From: Embleya sp040605455
GTDB taxonomy: Bacteria; Actinomycetota; Actinomycetes; Streptomycetales; Streptomycetaceae
Reading direction: 5' to 3'
NCBI RefSeq assembly: GCF_040605455.1
Contig: NZ_JBEXCV010000029.1
Location: forward strand, 1-64,000
Length of the DNA: 64,000 bases
Both the position numbers and the translations under genes were made by a program. Below are positions 51,347 to 59,495 of the stretch, piece by piece (the stretch's first letter is position 1; each line of letters begins with the position of its first letter). The notes below the pieces were generated by a model that did no database searches, was not told where the DNA came from, and was given only the letters and a program-made list of their open reading frames with translations.

Positions 51347-52534
51347 TCACCGTTCCTTCGGCAGGCCGAGGATGCGCTCGCCCACGATGTTGCGCTGGAT
51401 CTGCGACGTGCCCGCCGCGATCGTGTACGACAGCGACGACAGCCGCTCGTCCATCAACGAGCCGCTGGGCAACCCCGCGACGTCGTCCACGGCCAGGGCC
51501 GCTCGACCGAGCAGTCGGTGCGCCAGGTCGTACACCTTCTGCTTCGTCTCGGAGAACCGCAGCTTGAACACCGAACCACCCACACCCGGCACCCCGGACC
51601 GCTGCGCCTCGGAGACGTTCCACTTGGTCAACGCCCACAACGCCTCGAACTCGGCGGTCAGATGCCCGAGTTCGCGCCGCAGCGCCAAGTCGTCCCAAGC
51701 ACTCGCCTGACGCCGCGTCACCTTCTTGGCCAGCGCCGCGAGTTCGCGCAGCAGCCGCTGGCAGGCGACCACCTCGCTGACGAACGCGGTGCCGCGCTCG
51801 AACGACAGCGTGACCATGGTGACCCGCCAGCCGTCGTTCTCCTCGCCGACCCGGTTGGCCACCGGCACCCGCACGTCGTCGAAGAACACCTCGGCGAACT
51901 CCGAGGTACCCATCACCGTCTCCAGCGGACGGATGGTGATGCCCGGGGTGTCCATCGGCACGATCAGCCAGGTGATCCCCTTGTGCTTCGGGGCATCCGG
52001 GTCGGTACGCACCAACATCTCGCAGTAGTCCGCGACTTCCGCGTGCGAGGTCCAGATCTTCGAGCCGTTGACGACGTAGTCGTCGCCGTCCCGGACCGCC
52101 CGGGTCCGCAGCGAGGCAAGGTCGCTGCCCGCACCCGGTTCGGAGAAGCCCTGGCACCAGACGTCGTCGCCGCGCAGGATGCCCGGCAGATACCGGCGCC
52201 GCTGCTCTTCGGTGCCGGCCGCGTCGATGGTCGGTCCCGCGTGCAGCAGGCCGACGAAGTTCGCACCCACATACGGCGCGCCGGCCCGCTCGGTCTCCTC
52301 CAGGAAGATCAGGTGCTCGGTCGGCGTGGCCCCCTTGCCGCCCGCCTCGACCGACCAGTGCAGGCCCGCATAGCCGGCCTCGAACAACAAGCGCTGCCAT
52401 GCCGTGTCGTAGGCCCGTCGACCCGGCCAGTCGTTGCGGTCGGGCTTGGCCGGCAGCAACGGGATGGCCCGGTCGAGCCACGCGCGCAGTTCCGCGCGAA
52501 ATCTCTCCTCGGCCTCGGTATACCGGAGGTCCAT
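51347..52534 (-). CDS. Acyl-CoA dehydrogenase, long subunit
   Basis: 395 residues: FSEPGAGSDLASLRTRAV (acyl/FAD loop), VNGSKIWTSHAEVADY, APKHKGITWLIVPMDTPG, EVFFDDVRVPVANRVG, LSFERGTAFVSEVVACQR and the C-terminal AGTSQIQRNIVGERILGLP. The pattern resembles mycobacterial FadE17/FadE26-type enzymes. The ATG at 52534 has GGGAG 9 bases upstream; the frame is open further up through low-complexity sequence. Forms an operon with the short subunit. Confidence 0.86.
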   Translation of the reverse strand: MDLRYTEAEERFRAELRAWLDRAIPLLPAKPDRNDWPGRRAYDTAWQRLLFEAGYAGLHWSVEAGGKGATPTEHLIFLEETERAGAPYVGANFVGLLHAGPTIDAAGTEEQRRRYLPGILRGDDVWCQGFSEPGAGSDLASLRTRAVRDGDDYVVNGSKIWTSHAEVADYCEMLVRTDPDAPKHKGITWLIVPMDTPGITIRPLETVMGTSEFAEVFFDDVRVPVANRVGEENDGWRVTMVTLSFERGTAFVSEVVACQRLLRELAALAKKVTRRQASAWDDLALRRELGHLTAEFEALWALTKWNVSEAQRSGVPGVGGSVFKLRFSETKQKVYDLAHRLLGRAALAVDDVAGLPSGSLMDERLSSLSYTIAAGTSQIQRNIVGERILGLPKER

Positions 52535-52559
52535 GGTTCTCGACTCCCTGTCGGACGAA

Positions 52560-52783
52560 AGGTCGAATGCTCGGGCAACCGAAACGGCCTGCCGGCCACA
52601 AGACCGAAAAACCGAAAGCCGGAAGACCTGAAAAGCCGAACGGCCGAAGGGCCGAACGGCCGGAAGCAGCCCGCAAGCCGAAGGGCCGAAGCAACCCCCG
52701 GCCCGAACGGCCGAAGGCCCCAACGCCAAAGCCCCGAAGGCCGAGGCTCAAGCCGAAGCCCAGGCCGTAGCCGTAAGCCGAAC
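52560..52783. repeat. Low-complexity spacer with GCCGAA/GGCCGAAGG units
   Basis: About 220 bases made mostly of irregular GCCGAA, CGGCCGAAGG and AAGCCGAA units on the plus strand, with a few AT-rich interruptions (GACCGAAAAACCGAAAG). No gene. It separates the SDR gene from the acyl-CoA dehydrogenase pair on the same strand and probably holds a promoter for the pair. Confidence 0.6.
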
Positions 52784-53692
52784 TCAGGCTCCATAAACAG
52801 GCGTCGGCGACGGCGCCTCGTCGAGCAGCTTCGCCACCACCGGCCCGAGCTCGGCCGGCTCCCAGCGACGGCCCGCGCTCGCCTCCGGCCCGTGCTGCCA
52901 ACCGGTCGCCACCGAGACCTTGTCGCCCTCGACCTCGAACACCCGCCCGGTGACCTCGCGCGACTCGGCCGAGCCGAGCCAGACCACCAGCGGCGAGATG
53001 TTCGCCGGGTCGTAGAAGTCGAAGCTGCCGTCCTCGGGCTTACGCACCATGTCGGGCATCGCCTCCTCGGTCATCCGGGTACGCGCGGCGGGCGCGATCG
53101 CGTTGGCGGTCACGCCGTACCGACCCATCTCCACCGCGGCGATCTGGGTCAGGCACGTGATGCCGGCCTTGGCCGCGGCGTAGTTGCCCTGCCCGACCGA
53201 GCCCATCAACCCCGCGCCGGACGTGGTGTTGATCAGCCGCGCGTCGATCGTGTTGCCCGCCTTGGCCTGCGCACGCCAGTACGCACCCGCGTGTCGCATC
53301 ACCGCGAAGTGCCCCTTGAGGTGGACCCGGACCACTGCGTCGAACTCGTCCTCGCCGAGCGAGACCAGCATCCGGTCACGCAGGAAGCCCGCGTTGTTGA
53401 CGACCACGTCCAACCGGCCGAACGCGTCGATCGCGGTTTGCACCAGCCGCTCCGCACCCGCCCAGTCCGCGACGTCGTCCGCGTTGATGACCGCCTTGCC
53501 GCCCAGCGCCTCGATGTCGGCCACGACCTGCTGGGCCGGCCCGAGCGAACGCCCGTCGCCCTGGCGCGAGGCTCCGATGTCGTTGACCACCACGTGCGCG
53601 CCCTCACGGGCGAACGCCAGCGCGTGCTCGCGCCCGATGCCGCCGCCGGCACCGGTGACGATGACGACGCGCCCCTCGCAGATCCCACTCAT
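52784..53692 (-). CDS. SDR dehydrogenase of the 17-beta-HSD4 / (3R)-hydroxyacyl-CoA type (Hsd4A-like)
   Basis: 302 residues. NAD motif VTGAGGGIGREHALAFA, NDIG and the long loop after strand 2 (GASRQGDGRSLGPAQQVV) typical of peroxisomal-multifunctional-enzyme-like dehydrogenases, NNAGFLRDRM, Ser in NTTSGAGLMG and YAAAK. Mycobacterial Hsd4A of this type oxidises 3-hydroxyacyl-CoA intermediates of the cholesterol side chain. The C-terminal 50 residues (after VFEVEGDKVSVATGW) are the usual extension. GGAGGGG lies 6 bases before the ATG at 53692. It pairs logically with the adjacent acyl-CoA dehydrogenases. Confidence 0.82.
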   Translation of the reverse strand: MSGICEGRVVIVTGAGGGIGREHALAFAREGAHVVVNDIGASRQGDGRSLGPAQQVVADIEALGGKAVINADDVADWAGAERLVQTAIDAFGRLDVVVNNAGFLRDRMLVSLGEDEFDAVVRVHLKGHFAVMRHAGAYWRAQAKAGNTIDARLINTTSGAGLMGSVGQGNYAAAKAGITCLTQIAAVEMGRYGVTANAIAPAARTRMTEEAMPDMVRKPEDGSFDFYDPANISPLVVWLGSAESREVTGRVFEVEGDKVSVATGWQHGPEASAGRRWEPAELGPVVAKLLDEAPSPTPVYGA

Positions 53693-53976
53693 TCCAGGCC
53701 CCTCCGGTGTGCTGACGACGTGTGCTGAAGACGTGTACTGACGACCAGCCGACGACGTGCCGACCACATGTGCCGGCGCGAGTCGAAATACCTCGGAAGC
53801 GGCCCGCCGGGAACCCGACGAGCCGCCCCTTGCCGCTGAACCAAAACGCCGACGACCCGAAACCCCGACCGTTCCCGACGAGGAGGTCGACAAGAATCCG
53901 ACCGAAGCCGGTTCGGACCGCGACCGCGACCCGGATCAGAGAACCGGACCCGGGTCGGGCCGCGACCCGAGCCCGA

Positions 53977-55242
53977 TCAGACCGCGACTGTCGCCACCCG
54001 GTCCTTGTCGAAGTCGAGGTCGAGCATCCGGATCGCGTTCCCCCGGATGATCTTGTAGACCGTCTCCTCGCCCAGCCCGGCGAGGTGCTCCTCGGCGATC
54101 TTCTTGGTGTGCGGCCACGTGGAGTCGACGTGCGGGTAGTCGGTCTCGAACGTGACGTTGTCCTCGCCGATCACGTCGAGCGAGTTCACCCCGTGCCGGT
54201 CCCGGAAGAAGCACGCGAACATGTTCCGCCGGAAGTAGTACGACGGCGCCTCCGGCAGCACCTCACCGGTGAGCGCCCACGCCCGGTGCTCCAGCCAGAC
54301 GTCGTCCATGCGCTCCAGGGCGTACGGGATCCAGCCCATCTGCCCCTCGGAGTAGGCCAACTTGATCTTCGGGAACCGCGCCGGGATGCCCGCGAAGATG
54401 AAGTCGGCCATCGAGGCCATCGCGTTGTTGAAGCTGAGCGACGCCTGGACCGCCGCAGGGGCGTCCGGCGAGGCGGCCGGCATCGTCGAGGACGAGCCGA
54501 TGTGCATGTTGATCGTCACGCCGAGGTCCGCACAGACCTCGAAGAACGGGTCCCAGTAGCCGGTGTGGATGCTGGGCAGGCCCAGGAACGCCGGAATCTC
54601 GCTGAAGCACACGGCGGTGACGCCGCGCGCGCGATTGCGCTTGATCTCCTCGACCGCGAGCTGCACATCCCACAGCGGGATGATGATCAGCGGGATCAGT
54701 CGGCCTCCGGAGTCGCCGCACCACTCCTCGACCATCCAGTCGTTGTAGGCGCGCACACACGCGAGCGCGACCTCCTTGTCCGCGGCCTCCGAGAAGGTCT
54801 GGCCGCAGAATCGCGGGAAGGTCGGGAAGCACAGCGAGGCTTCGACATGGTTGACGTCCATGTCCTTGAGCCGCTCGGCCGGGTCGTACAGCCCGGGGCG
54901 CATCTCGCCGCGCGTGATGCCTTCGAGGGTCATCTCGTCGCGGCTGAAGCCGACGGCGGCGATGTTGCGCTTGTACGGGAAGCGCAGGTCCTCGTAGAAC
55001 CACCAGTCGGCGGGCGGCCCGTCCGGGTCGGTGGTGATCTTGTAGCTCGCGCCGGTGTACTCGAGCATGCCGATGCCGGTGGTGACCGGCTTGGGCCCAC
55101 GCTCGTGGTACTTCTTCGGCAACCAGCGCTCGAACAGGTGTGCCGGCTCGATGACATGGTCATCCACGCTGATGATCTTCGGCAGTTCACCGAAGGAGTT
55201 TCCGGACTGCGTGGCAGCCTGTCCGGGCTGGTTGGTGCTCAT
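53977..55242 (-). CDS. Amidohydrolase-2 family TIM-barrel protein
   Basis: 421 residues. IISVDDHVIEPAHLFERW provides the D-x-H-x2-E-P start of amidohydrolase 2 proteins. Later come FPTFPRFCGQTF, IIIPLWDVQLAVEEIKR, NMHIGSSST (metal-type His), KLAYSEGQMGWIPY and FETDYPHVDSTWPHT (C-terminal Asp/His). The family contains decarboxylases and C-C or lactone hydrolases and is common in actinobacterial steroid/terpenoid gene sets; the reaction here is unknown. GGGAGGGG precedes the ATG at 55242. A palindromic operator lies 20-40 bases upstream. Confidence 0.82.
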   Translation of the reverse strand: MSTNQPGQAATQSGNSFGELPKIISVDDHVIEPAHLFERWLPKKYHERGPKPVTTGIGMLEYTGASYKITTDPDGPPADWWFYEDLRFPYKRNIAAVGFSRDEMTLEGITRGEMRPGLYDPAERLKDMDVNHVEASLCFPTFPRFCGQTFSEAADKEVALACVRAYNDWMVEEWCGDSGGRLIPLIIIPLWDVQLAVEEIKRNRARGVTAVCFSEIPAFLGLPSIHTGYWDPFFEVCADLGVTINMHIGSSSTMPAASPDAPAAVQASLSFNNAMASMADFIFAGIPARFPKIKLAYSEGQMGWIPYALERMDDVWLEHRAWALTGEVLPEAPSYYFRRNMFACFFRDRHGVNSLDVIGEDNVTFETDYPHVDSTWPHTKKIAEEHLAGLGEETVYKIIRGNAIRMLDLDFDKDRVATVAV

Positions 55243-55261
55243 CGGCCCCTCCCGCTCACTG

Positions 55262-55284
55262 AAATCTGATGGACCGTCAGATTT
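55262..55284. promoter_or_regulatory. Palindromic operator copy 2 (extended)
   Basis: Core CTGATGGACCGTCAG at 55266-55280; the palindrome extends to AAAT/ATTT on both sides, with one mismatch over 11-base arms. It is the longest palindrome of the set and sits just before the amidohydrolase start. Confidence 0.7.
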
Positions 55285-55315
55285 AGCGTAATCTCTGGGC
55301 CGAGGGAACCACAAG

Positions 55316-55330
55316 CTGACTCAACGTCAG
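55316..55330. promoter_or_regulatory. Palindromic operator copy 3
   Basis: CTGACTCAACGTCAG, perfect arms, 11 bases before the isochorismatase-like start and centred 50 bases from copy 2 in the same divergent spacer. Confidence 0.7.
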
Positions 55331-55341
55331 GAGAATCACGG

Positions 55342-55956
55342 ATGGCCCTGCATCTCGAAGAACTGATCGCCCCCGCACACACCGCATTGGTCACCCAGGA
55401 ATGTCAGAACGGGGTGATCGGCGCCCAGGCGGTATTCCCCGCGCTGACCGCGCACACCCGAGAGCTGATTCCGGCCGTCGACCGACTCGCCAAGGCCGCC
55501 CGCGGGGCCGAACTCCCGGTCGTGCACTGCCTCGCGGTGCGCCGGCCGGACGGTCTGGGTGCGAACGCCAACGCCCGGATGTTCGGCGCCGCAGCCAAGT
55601 CGCCGATCCTCCTGGAGCCGGGCTCACCCGCCGCGGCGGTGGCCGACGGAATCACCGTCGAGCCCTCCGACCTGGTGCTTTCCCGCTATCACGGGCTCGG
55701 TCCGATGGCCGACACCGGCCTGGCCGCCATCCTGCGGAACCTGGGCGTGCGCACGATCGTGGGCGTCGGCGTCTCGCTCAACGTCGGCATGCTCAACTTC
55801 GCGATGGACGCGGTCAACTCCGGCTTCCAGTTCGTCGTACCCCGCGAGGCGGTGGCCGGATTCCCGCCCGAATACGCCGAGGCGGTGCTCGCGAACACCT
55901 TCAACGCGATCGCCACCATCACCACGGTGGACGCCGTCCTGACCGCCTGGAGCTGA
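55342..55956 (+). CDS. Isochorismatase-like protein lacking the catalytic triad
   Basis: 204 residues of the cysteine-hydrolase fold. Each triad position is altered: the usual Asp of IDxQ is Glu20 (VTQECQNG), the Lys is replaced by Arg115 (LSRYHG) and the nucleophile Cys in the N-V-C turn is Gly149 (VSLNVGML). The fold is otherwise well kept, so the protein is probably a non-hydrolytic member or a binding protein. It is divergent from the amidohydrolase with two shared operators, which suggests co-regulation. Start ATG at 55342, with CAGGAG about 12 bases before. Confidence 0.78.
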   Translation: MALHLEELIAPAHTALVTQECQNGVIGAQAVFPALTAHTRELIPAVDRLAKAARGAELPVVHCLAVRRPDGLGANANARMFGAAAKSPILLEPGSPAAAVADGITVEPSDLVLSRYHGLGPMADTGLAAILRNLGVRTIVGVGVSLNVGMLNFAMDAVNSGFQFVVPREAVAGFPPEYAEAVLANTFNAIATITTVDAVLTAWS

Positions 55957-55960
55957 AACC

Positions 55961-55995
55961 TGATGCCCCGTCACGACATAGGTGACGGGGCATCA
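55961..55995 (+). terminator. Hairpin terminator after the isochorismatase-like gene
   Basis: Perfect 14-base stem TGATGCCCCGTCAC with its complement and a 7-base loop, directly after the stop codon, between convergent genes. Confidence 0.85.
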
Positions 55996-56023
55996 GCCGC
56001 ATCGGAAATCGCCCGAGGCTCGG

Positions 56024-56038
56024 CTGACCGTCCGTCAG
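56024..56038. promoter_or_regulatory. Palindromic site copy 4 at the ligase stop
   Basis: CTGACCGTCCGTCAG, perfect arms, overlapping the stop codon of the acyl-CoA ligase. The location is odd for an operator; it may be an auxiliary site for looping or a chance match. Confidence 0.5.
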
Positions 56039-57597
56039 CGGGCGGGCGTCCAAGGCTTCTTGTCGTATTCCTCACGAAGCTTGAACTTCAGCACCTTGCG
56101 CAGCGTCTCGTTCCGGGGCAGCGCGTCGACCAGTTCCAACTGCTCCGGAATCTTCTGGGTCATCAGACCGGCCTCGCGCAGATACCCGACCATCTCGGCG
56201 AATTCCAGGTCGGCCTCGCCGGGCTGCCGCTCGACCACGGCGCAGACCCGCTCGCCGCGCTCGCGGTCGATCAGGCCGATCACCGCCGCGTCGGCGACCT
56301 TCGGGTGGGCGAAGAGCAGGTCCTCGATCTCGCGCGCCGAAATGTTTTCACCCTTTCGGATGATCACGTCCTTGAGCCGACCGGTGAGCGAGAGGTGCCC
56401 GTCGGCCCGCAGCCGGCCCAGGTCGCCGGTGCGGAAGTAGCCGTCCTCGTCGAACGCGTCCGCGGTGAGCGCGGGGTCGGTGTACCCCTTGAACACCATC
56501 GGTCCGCGCAGCCGGACCTCGCCCTCCTCGCCGGCGTCCGCAACCGTCCCGTCGGCCCGCGCGATACGCACCCCGATGCCGCTGACCGGCTTGCCCTCGG
56601 TATAGGAGCGCTGGTCCTCGGAATCGTGCGGGCCGCCCTGGGCGATCATCGGGACCTCGGTCATCCCGTACCCGTGGCACAGGATCGCCTGCATCTCGTC
56701 GCGCACCTCGGCAACCAGCTCCGGCGGCTTGGGCGCGCCGCCTCCGGAGACGATCCGCAGGGTCGGAATGATCTTCTCGCCCGGCTGCTTGCGCTGCTCG
56801 TTCAGGAAGGCCACATAGAACGCGGTCGAACCGCCCACCATGGTGACACCGAGTCGCTTGTACACGGGCACCACGCCGGCCGGGTCGAAGTTCTCGACGA
56901 TCACGGCCGGGAAGCCGGAGGCGAGCACCGTGACGATGTAGTCCGGGCCGGCGATGTGCGCGTACGGGAAGGCGATCGAGCCGACGTCGGTCTGCGACAT
57001 GTCGAGCGCGACGGCCAGTCCCTTGCCGCCCGCGAGCAGCGTCGAATCGCTGTGCTGGACGCCCTTCGGGTCGGACGTGGTCCCGGACGTGTAGTAGAGC
57101 CACCGCACCTCGTCGCCGTCGGTCGGCGCGGGCGGCAGGTCCGCCGGGTCGGCCTCGGGCAGCTCGTCGTACGCCACGAGCACCAGCGGCGGCTTCGCCA
57201 GGTCCTTCGCGAGCGCCTCACCCATCGCGAGGAACTCGAAGCCCTTCCAACTGCGCGGACACAGGAAGAACTCGGCGTCGGTCTGCCGCAGACAGAACCC
57301 GACCTCCTTCTCCCGGTAGAACGGGATGATCGGATTCTGCACCGCGCCGAGCCGGGCCAGCGCGAACGAGACCACAATGGACTCGATCCGCGTGGTCAAC
57401 TGCCAGGTCACACGGGTACCGGCGGTGACGCCGAGCGCGTGATAGCCCGCGGCCACGCGCTCCGCCCACGCCTTGAACTCGCCGAAGGTGACCCTGCGAT
57501 CCTCCGGGTCGAGCAACATGGGCACATCGGGAGTCGCCGCCGCGCGGCGCTCCACCAGCTCCCAGAGAGTGGTGGCGTCGTAGATCGGGTCAGACAC
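56035..57597 (-). CDS. Acyl-CoA ligase (cyclohexanecarboxylate/FadD3-like)
   Basis: 520 residues, ANL family: YYTSGTTSDPKGVQHSD (P-loop), HGYGMTEVPMIAQGG, YFRTGDLGRLRADG, LTGRLKDVIIRKGENIS and C-terminal ALPRNETLRKVLKFKLR with the catalytic lysine region. The sequence type is close to ligases that activate alicyclic or ring-derived acids (AliA, FadD3), fitting a role at the start or end of steroid- or terpenoid-like ring catabolism. A CTGAC-N5-GTCAG operator lies 74 bases before the ATG. Confidence 0.85.
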   Translation of the reverse strand: MSDPIYDATTLWELVERRAAATPDVPMLLDPEDRRVTFGEFKAWAERVAAGYHALGVTAGTRVTWQLTTRIESIVVSFALARLGAVQNPIIPFYREKEVGFCLRQTDAEFFLCPRSWKGFEFLAMGEALAKDLAKPPLVLVAYDELPEADPADLPPAPTDGDEVRWLYYTSGTTSDPKGVQHSDSTLLAGGKGLAVALDMSQTDVGSIAFPYAHIAGPDYIVTVLASGFPAVIVENFDPAGVVPVYKRLGVTMVGGSTAFYVAFLNEQRKQPGEKIIPTLRIVSGGGAPKPPELVAEVRDEMQAILCHGYGMTEVPMIAQGGPHDSEDQRSYTEGKPVSGIGVRIARADGTVADAGEEGEVRLRGPMVFKGYTDPALTADAFDEDGYFRTGDLGRLRADGHLSLTGRLKDVIIRKGENISAREIEDLLFAHPKVADAAVIGLIDRERGERVCAVVERQPGEADLEFAEMVGYLREAGLMTQKIPEQLELVDALPRNETLRKVLKFKLREEYDKKPWTPAR

Positions 57598-57670
57598 GTG
57601 TCCTCCGCGCGGGAAGCCGGGGCCGGGGGTACGGCGCCGGGCATGGCAAAGCCAGAGCCTAGGCGCTGAC

Positions 57671-57685
57671 CTGACGGTACGTCAG
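57671..57685. promoter_or_regulatory. Palindromic operator copy 5
   Basis: CTGACGGTACGTCAG, perfect arms, in the divergent spacer between the acyl-CoA ligase and the Rieske protein gene. Confidence 0.7.
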
Positions 57686-57817
57686 AAGCTTTGCGGGAAG
57701 AAAGACTTCGCGTGGTCACGCGCATCACAACCGGGCCGTTCGCGACCCCGAACGCGCTGGCCAAGCAAGGCAGGACTGCCTAACCTGGGTCGGTACCGCC
57801 AACCCCGGGGGCCACAC

Positions 57818-58192
57818 ATGTCGCCATTTCGCCGGGAGCGCCCACCGGTGTGCCTGGGCCCGCTCGCGAGCTTCCCCGAGGACGTCCCGAAGCGGATCGG
57901 CACCAGCCCGCCGCTCGCGATCCTGCGCCACGGCGACACGGTCCACGTCTTCGAGGACCGCTGCCCTCACGCCGGCGCGATCCTCTCCCGAGGCACCCTG
58001 ACCGGCGAACACCTGACCTGCCCGGCCCACGCGGCCACCTTCGAGGTCGCCACGGGCCGCTCCCTCGGCCCCCTCACCTGCCGCCCCCTACGCACCTACA
58101 CGGCCTGGCTCGAAGACGGCCTCCTCTACCACTCCCCCACCCCCCGCCCACCCCGCAAGGCCCAACGCACCCCCTGCCGGCCCAACACATGA
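57818..58192 (+). CDS. Small Rieske 2Fe-2S protein
   Basis: 124 residues. Both halves of the Rieske cluster site are present: C49-x-H51 (CPHAG) and C68-x2-H71 (CPAHAATF), with the usual 16-residue spacing. Bacterial stand-alone Rieske proteins are electron carriers for dioxygenases/monooxygenases or nitrite-reductase-like small subunits. The last 20 residues are Pro/Arg-rich. No ribosome site is obvious before the ATG. Divergent from the ligase; the palindromic site between them may control both. Confidence 0.8.
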   Translation: MSPFRRERPPVCLGPLASFPEDVPKRIGTSPPLAILRHGDTVHVFEDRCPHAGAILSRGTLTGEHLTCPAHAATFEVATGRSLGPLTCRPLRTYTAWLEDGLLYHSPTPRPPRKAQRTPCRPNT

Positions 58193-58194
58193 GG

Positions 58195-58429
58195 CCACCC
58201 AGCCCAGCCGGCGTTCGAGGCCACCCAGCCCGGCCGGCGCTTGAGGCCACCCAGCCCAGCCGGCGTTCGAGGCCACCCAGCCCAGCCGGCGTTCGAGGCC
58301 ACCCAGCCCAGCCGGCGCTTGAGGCCACCCAGCCCGGCCGGCGCTTGAGGCCAAGTAGCCCGGCCGGCGCTTGAGGCCAAGTAGCCCCGCCGGCGCTTGA
58401 GGCGAACCAAGCCCCGCCCGCGCTTGAGG
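58195..58429. repeat. Tandem array: nine copies of a 26-bp palindromic repeat
   Basis: Eight units of exactly 26 bases (58195-58402) plus a ninth of 27. Consensus CCACCCAGCCCRGCCGGCG followed by YTYGAGG. Units 1, 3 and 4 are identical; units 7-9 drift. The core is an imperfect palindrome around GGCCGG. The same core occurs twice at 50.2-50.3 kb, so this is a dispersed element that has been amplified here. It fills the spacer between the Rieske gene and the 3' end of the TetR gene. It is not a CRISPR: there are no unique spacers. Confidence 0.88.
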
Positions 58430-58455
58430 CCACCCCGGCGAAGCCCACACCGCAC

Positions 58456-59052
58456 TCAACCCAAAGCCCGCTCCGCCGAAAAGGCCCCACACCCCTTCGC
58501 CCAAGCCCCCGACAAGTCCGCCCCCGGCGGAAACCGCCCAGCCAACTCCAACACGACCATGCCATGCGCAAACCCCCAAACGGCCCGCGCAGCATCCGCA
58601 TCCCCACCCACAGCCCGCACCAAAGGCCCCGCAGCCCGATCCTCCAGCCCCGCCGGCAACGCCGCACGATCCAACGGCTGCCCACTCATCAGCCGATACA
58701 GGTCCGGATGCGCCAACGCATAAGCCCGATACGCCCCCGCCAACGCCGCAACCGCCCCCTCCCCCCGAACCACGTCGGCCACCCCAACCCCCTCGCCCGC
58801 GCCCGGCGCACCACTCACCTCGGCCGCCTCCAACGCCTCCGCCAGTTCGGCCATCCCCTGCGCAATCAGCGCGTTCTCGACCGCGGACTTGTCCGGGAAG
58901 TGCTTGTACAGCGACGGCGCCTTGATGCCGATCCGCTCCGCGATCCTCCGCATCGACACCGCTTCCGGACCCTCCCCCTCCAGCAGATCCCTCGCGGCAC
59001 CGACGATTTCGCGGGCCCGGGCGCTGATGGGAGGTGACGTCACGTCAGACAT
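58456..59052 (-). CDS. TetR-family repressor
   Basis: 198 residues. HTH at about 12-58 (REIVGAARDLLEGEGPEAVSMRRIAERIGIKAPSLYKHF, seen here as its SMRRIAERIGIKAPSLYKHF part), then a TetR_C-type ligand domain with an acidic low-complexity loop (GAPGAGEGVGVADVVRGEG). GGAAGGA lies 8 bases before the ATG at 59052. The ATG overlaps the end of the DUF4260 gene by eight bases, so the two are one operon; twin palindromes upstream of DUF4260 are the likely auto-operator. Confidence 0.85.
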   Translation of the reverse strand: MSDVTSPPISARAREIVGAARDLLEGEGPEAVSMRRIAERIGIKAPSLYKHFPDKSAVENALIAQGMAELAEALEAAEVSGAPGAGEGVGVADVVRGEGAVAALAGAYRAYALAHPDLYRLMSGQPLDRAALPAGLEDRAAGPLVRAVGGDADAARAVWGFAHGMVVLELAGRFPPGADLSGAWAKGCGAFSAERALG

Positions 59053-59476
59053 GCTTGCGGAATCCTTCCGGAGTGCGCAGTCCGTACCCGGCGGCACGGT
59101 CCATCGCGATGTGGGTGAGCCAGCCGAGGCCGGCGGTGAACAGGGGCGGCCACACGACCGGCGTAACGGTGTACCCGACCAGGACGATCAACGGGACCCA
59201 TGCCCGGTGCAGCGCGTTGTAGAACGGCACCGCCCGCGGCTGAAGCCGACCCGGCTCGTGCGCACCGTCCCGCACCGCGTCCTTGGCCCCGATGAACATG
59301 GTCAGGTCGGGCAGTACGAAGAAGAGCAACGCCGCCGCCGAGGTCGCGAAGCCGTACTTGACGCTCTCGAACACCGCGAAAGCCGCCAGGAACAACGTCA
59401 GCACGATCCACGCCCCGCGTCGCATCCACCGGGCCACGGCCGAACCGCCGATTCCCGTGTGCGCAATAGTGCTCAT
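59045..59476 (-). CDS. DUF4260 membrane protein
   Basis: 143 residues with four hydrophobic helices and the family marks FFVLPDLTMFIGAKDA, VPFYNALHRAWVPL and LTHIAMDRAAGYGLRTPEGF (terminal HI-x-MDR-x-x-GYGL). The function is unknown; DUF4260 genes often sit next to TetR regulators. GGAGG lies 5 bases before the ATG. Overlaps the TetR start. Confidence 0.8.
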   Translation of the reverse strand: MSTIAHTGIGGSAVARWMRRGAWIVLTLFLAAFAVFESVKYGFATSAAALLFFVLPDLTMFIGAKDAVRDGAHEPGRLQPRAVPFYNALHRAWVPLIVLVGYTVTPVVWPPLFTAGLGWLTHIAMDRAAGYGLRTPEGFRKHV

Positions 59477-59495
59477 GCCGCCTCCGCTCGCCTGT

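Noticed and set aside
58195..58429. Possible CRISPR array
   Set aside because: The 26-bp units abut directly with no unique spacers and no cas genes are nearby; it is a tandem repeat.
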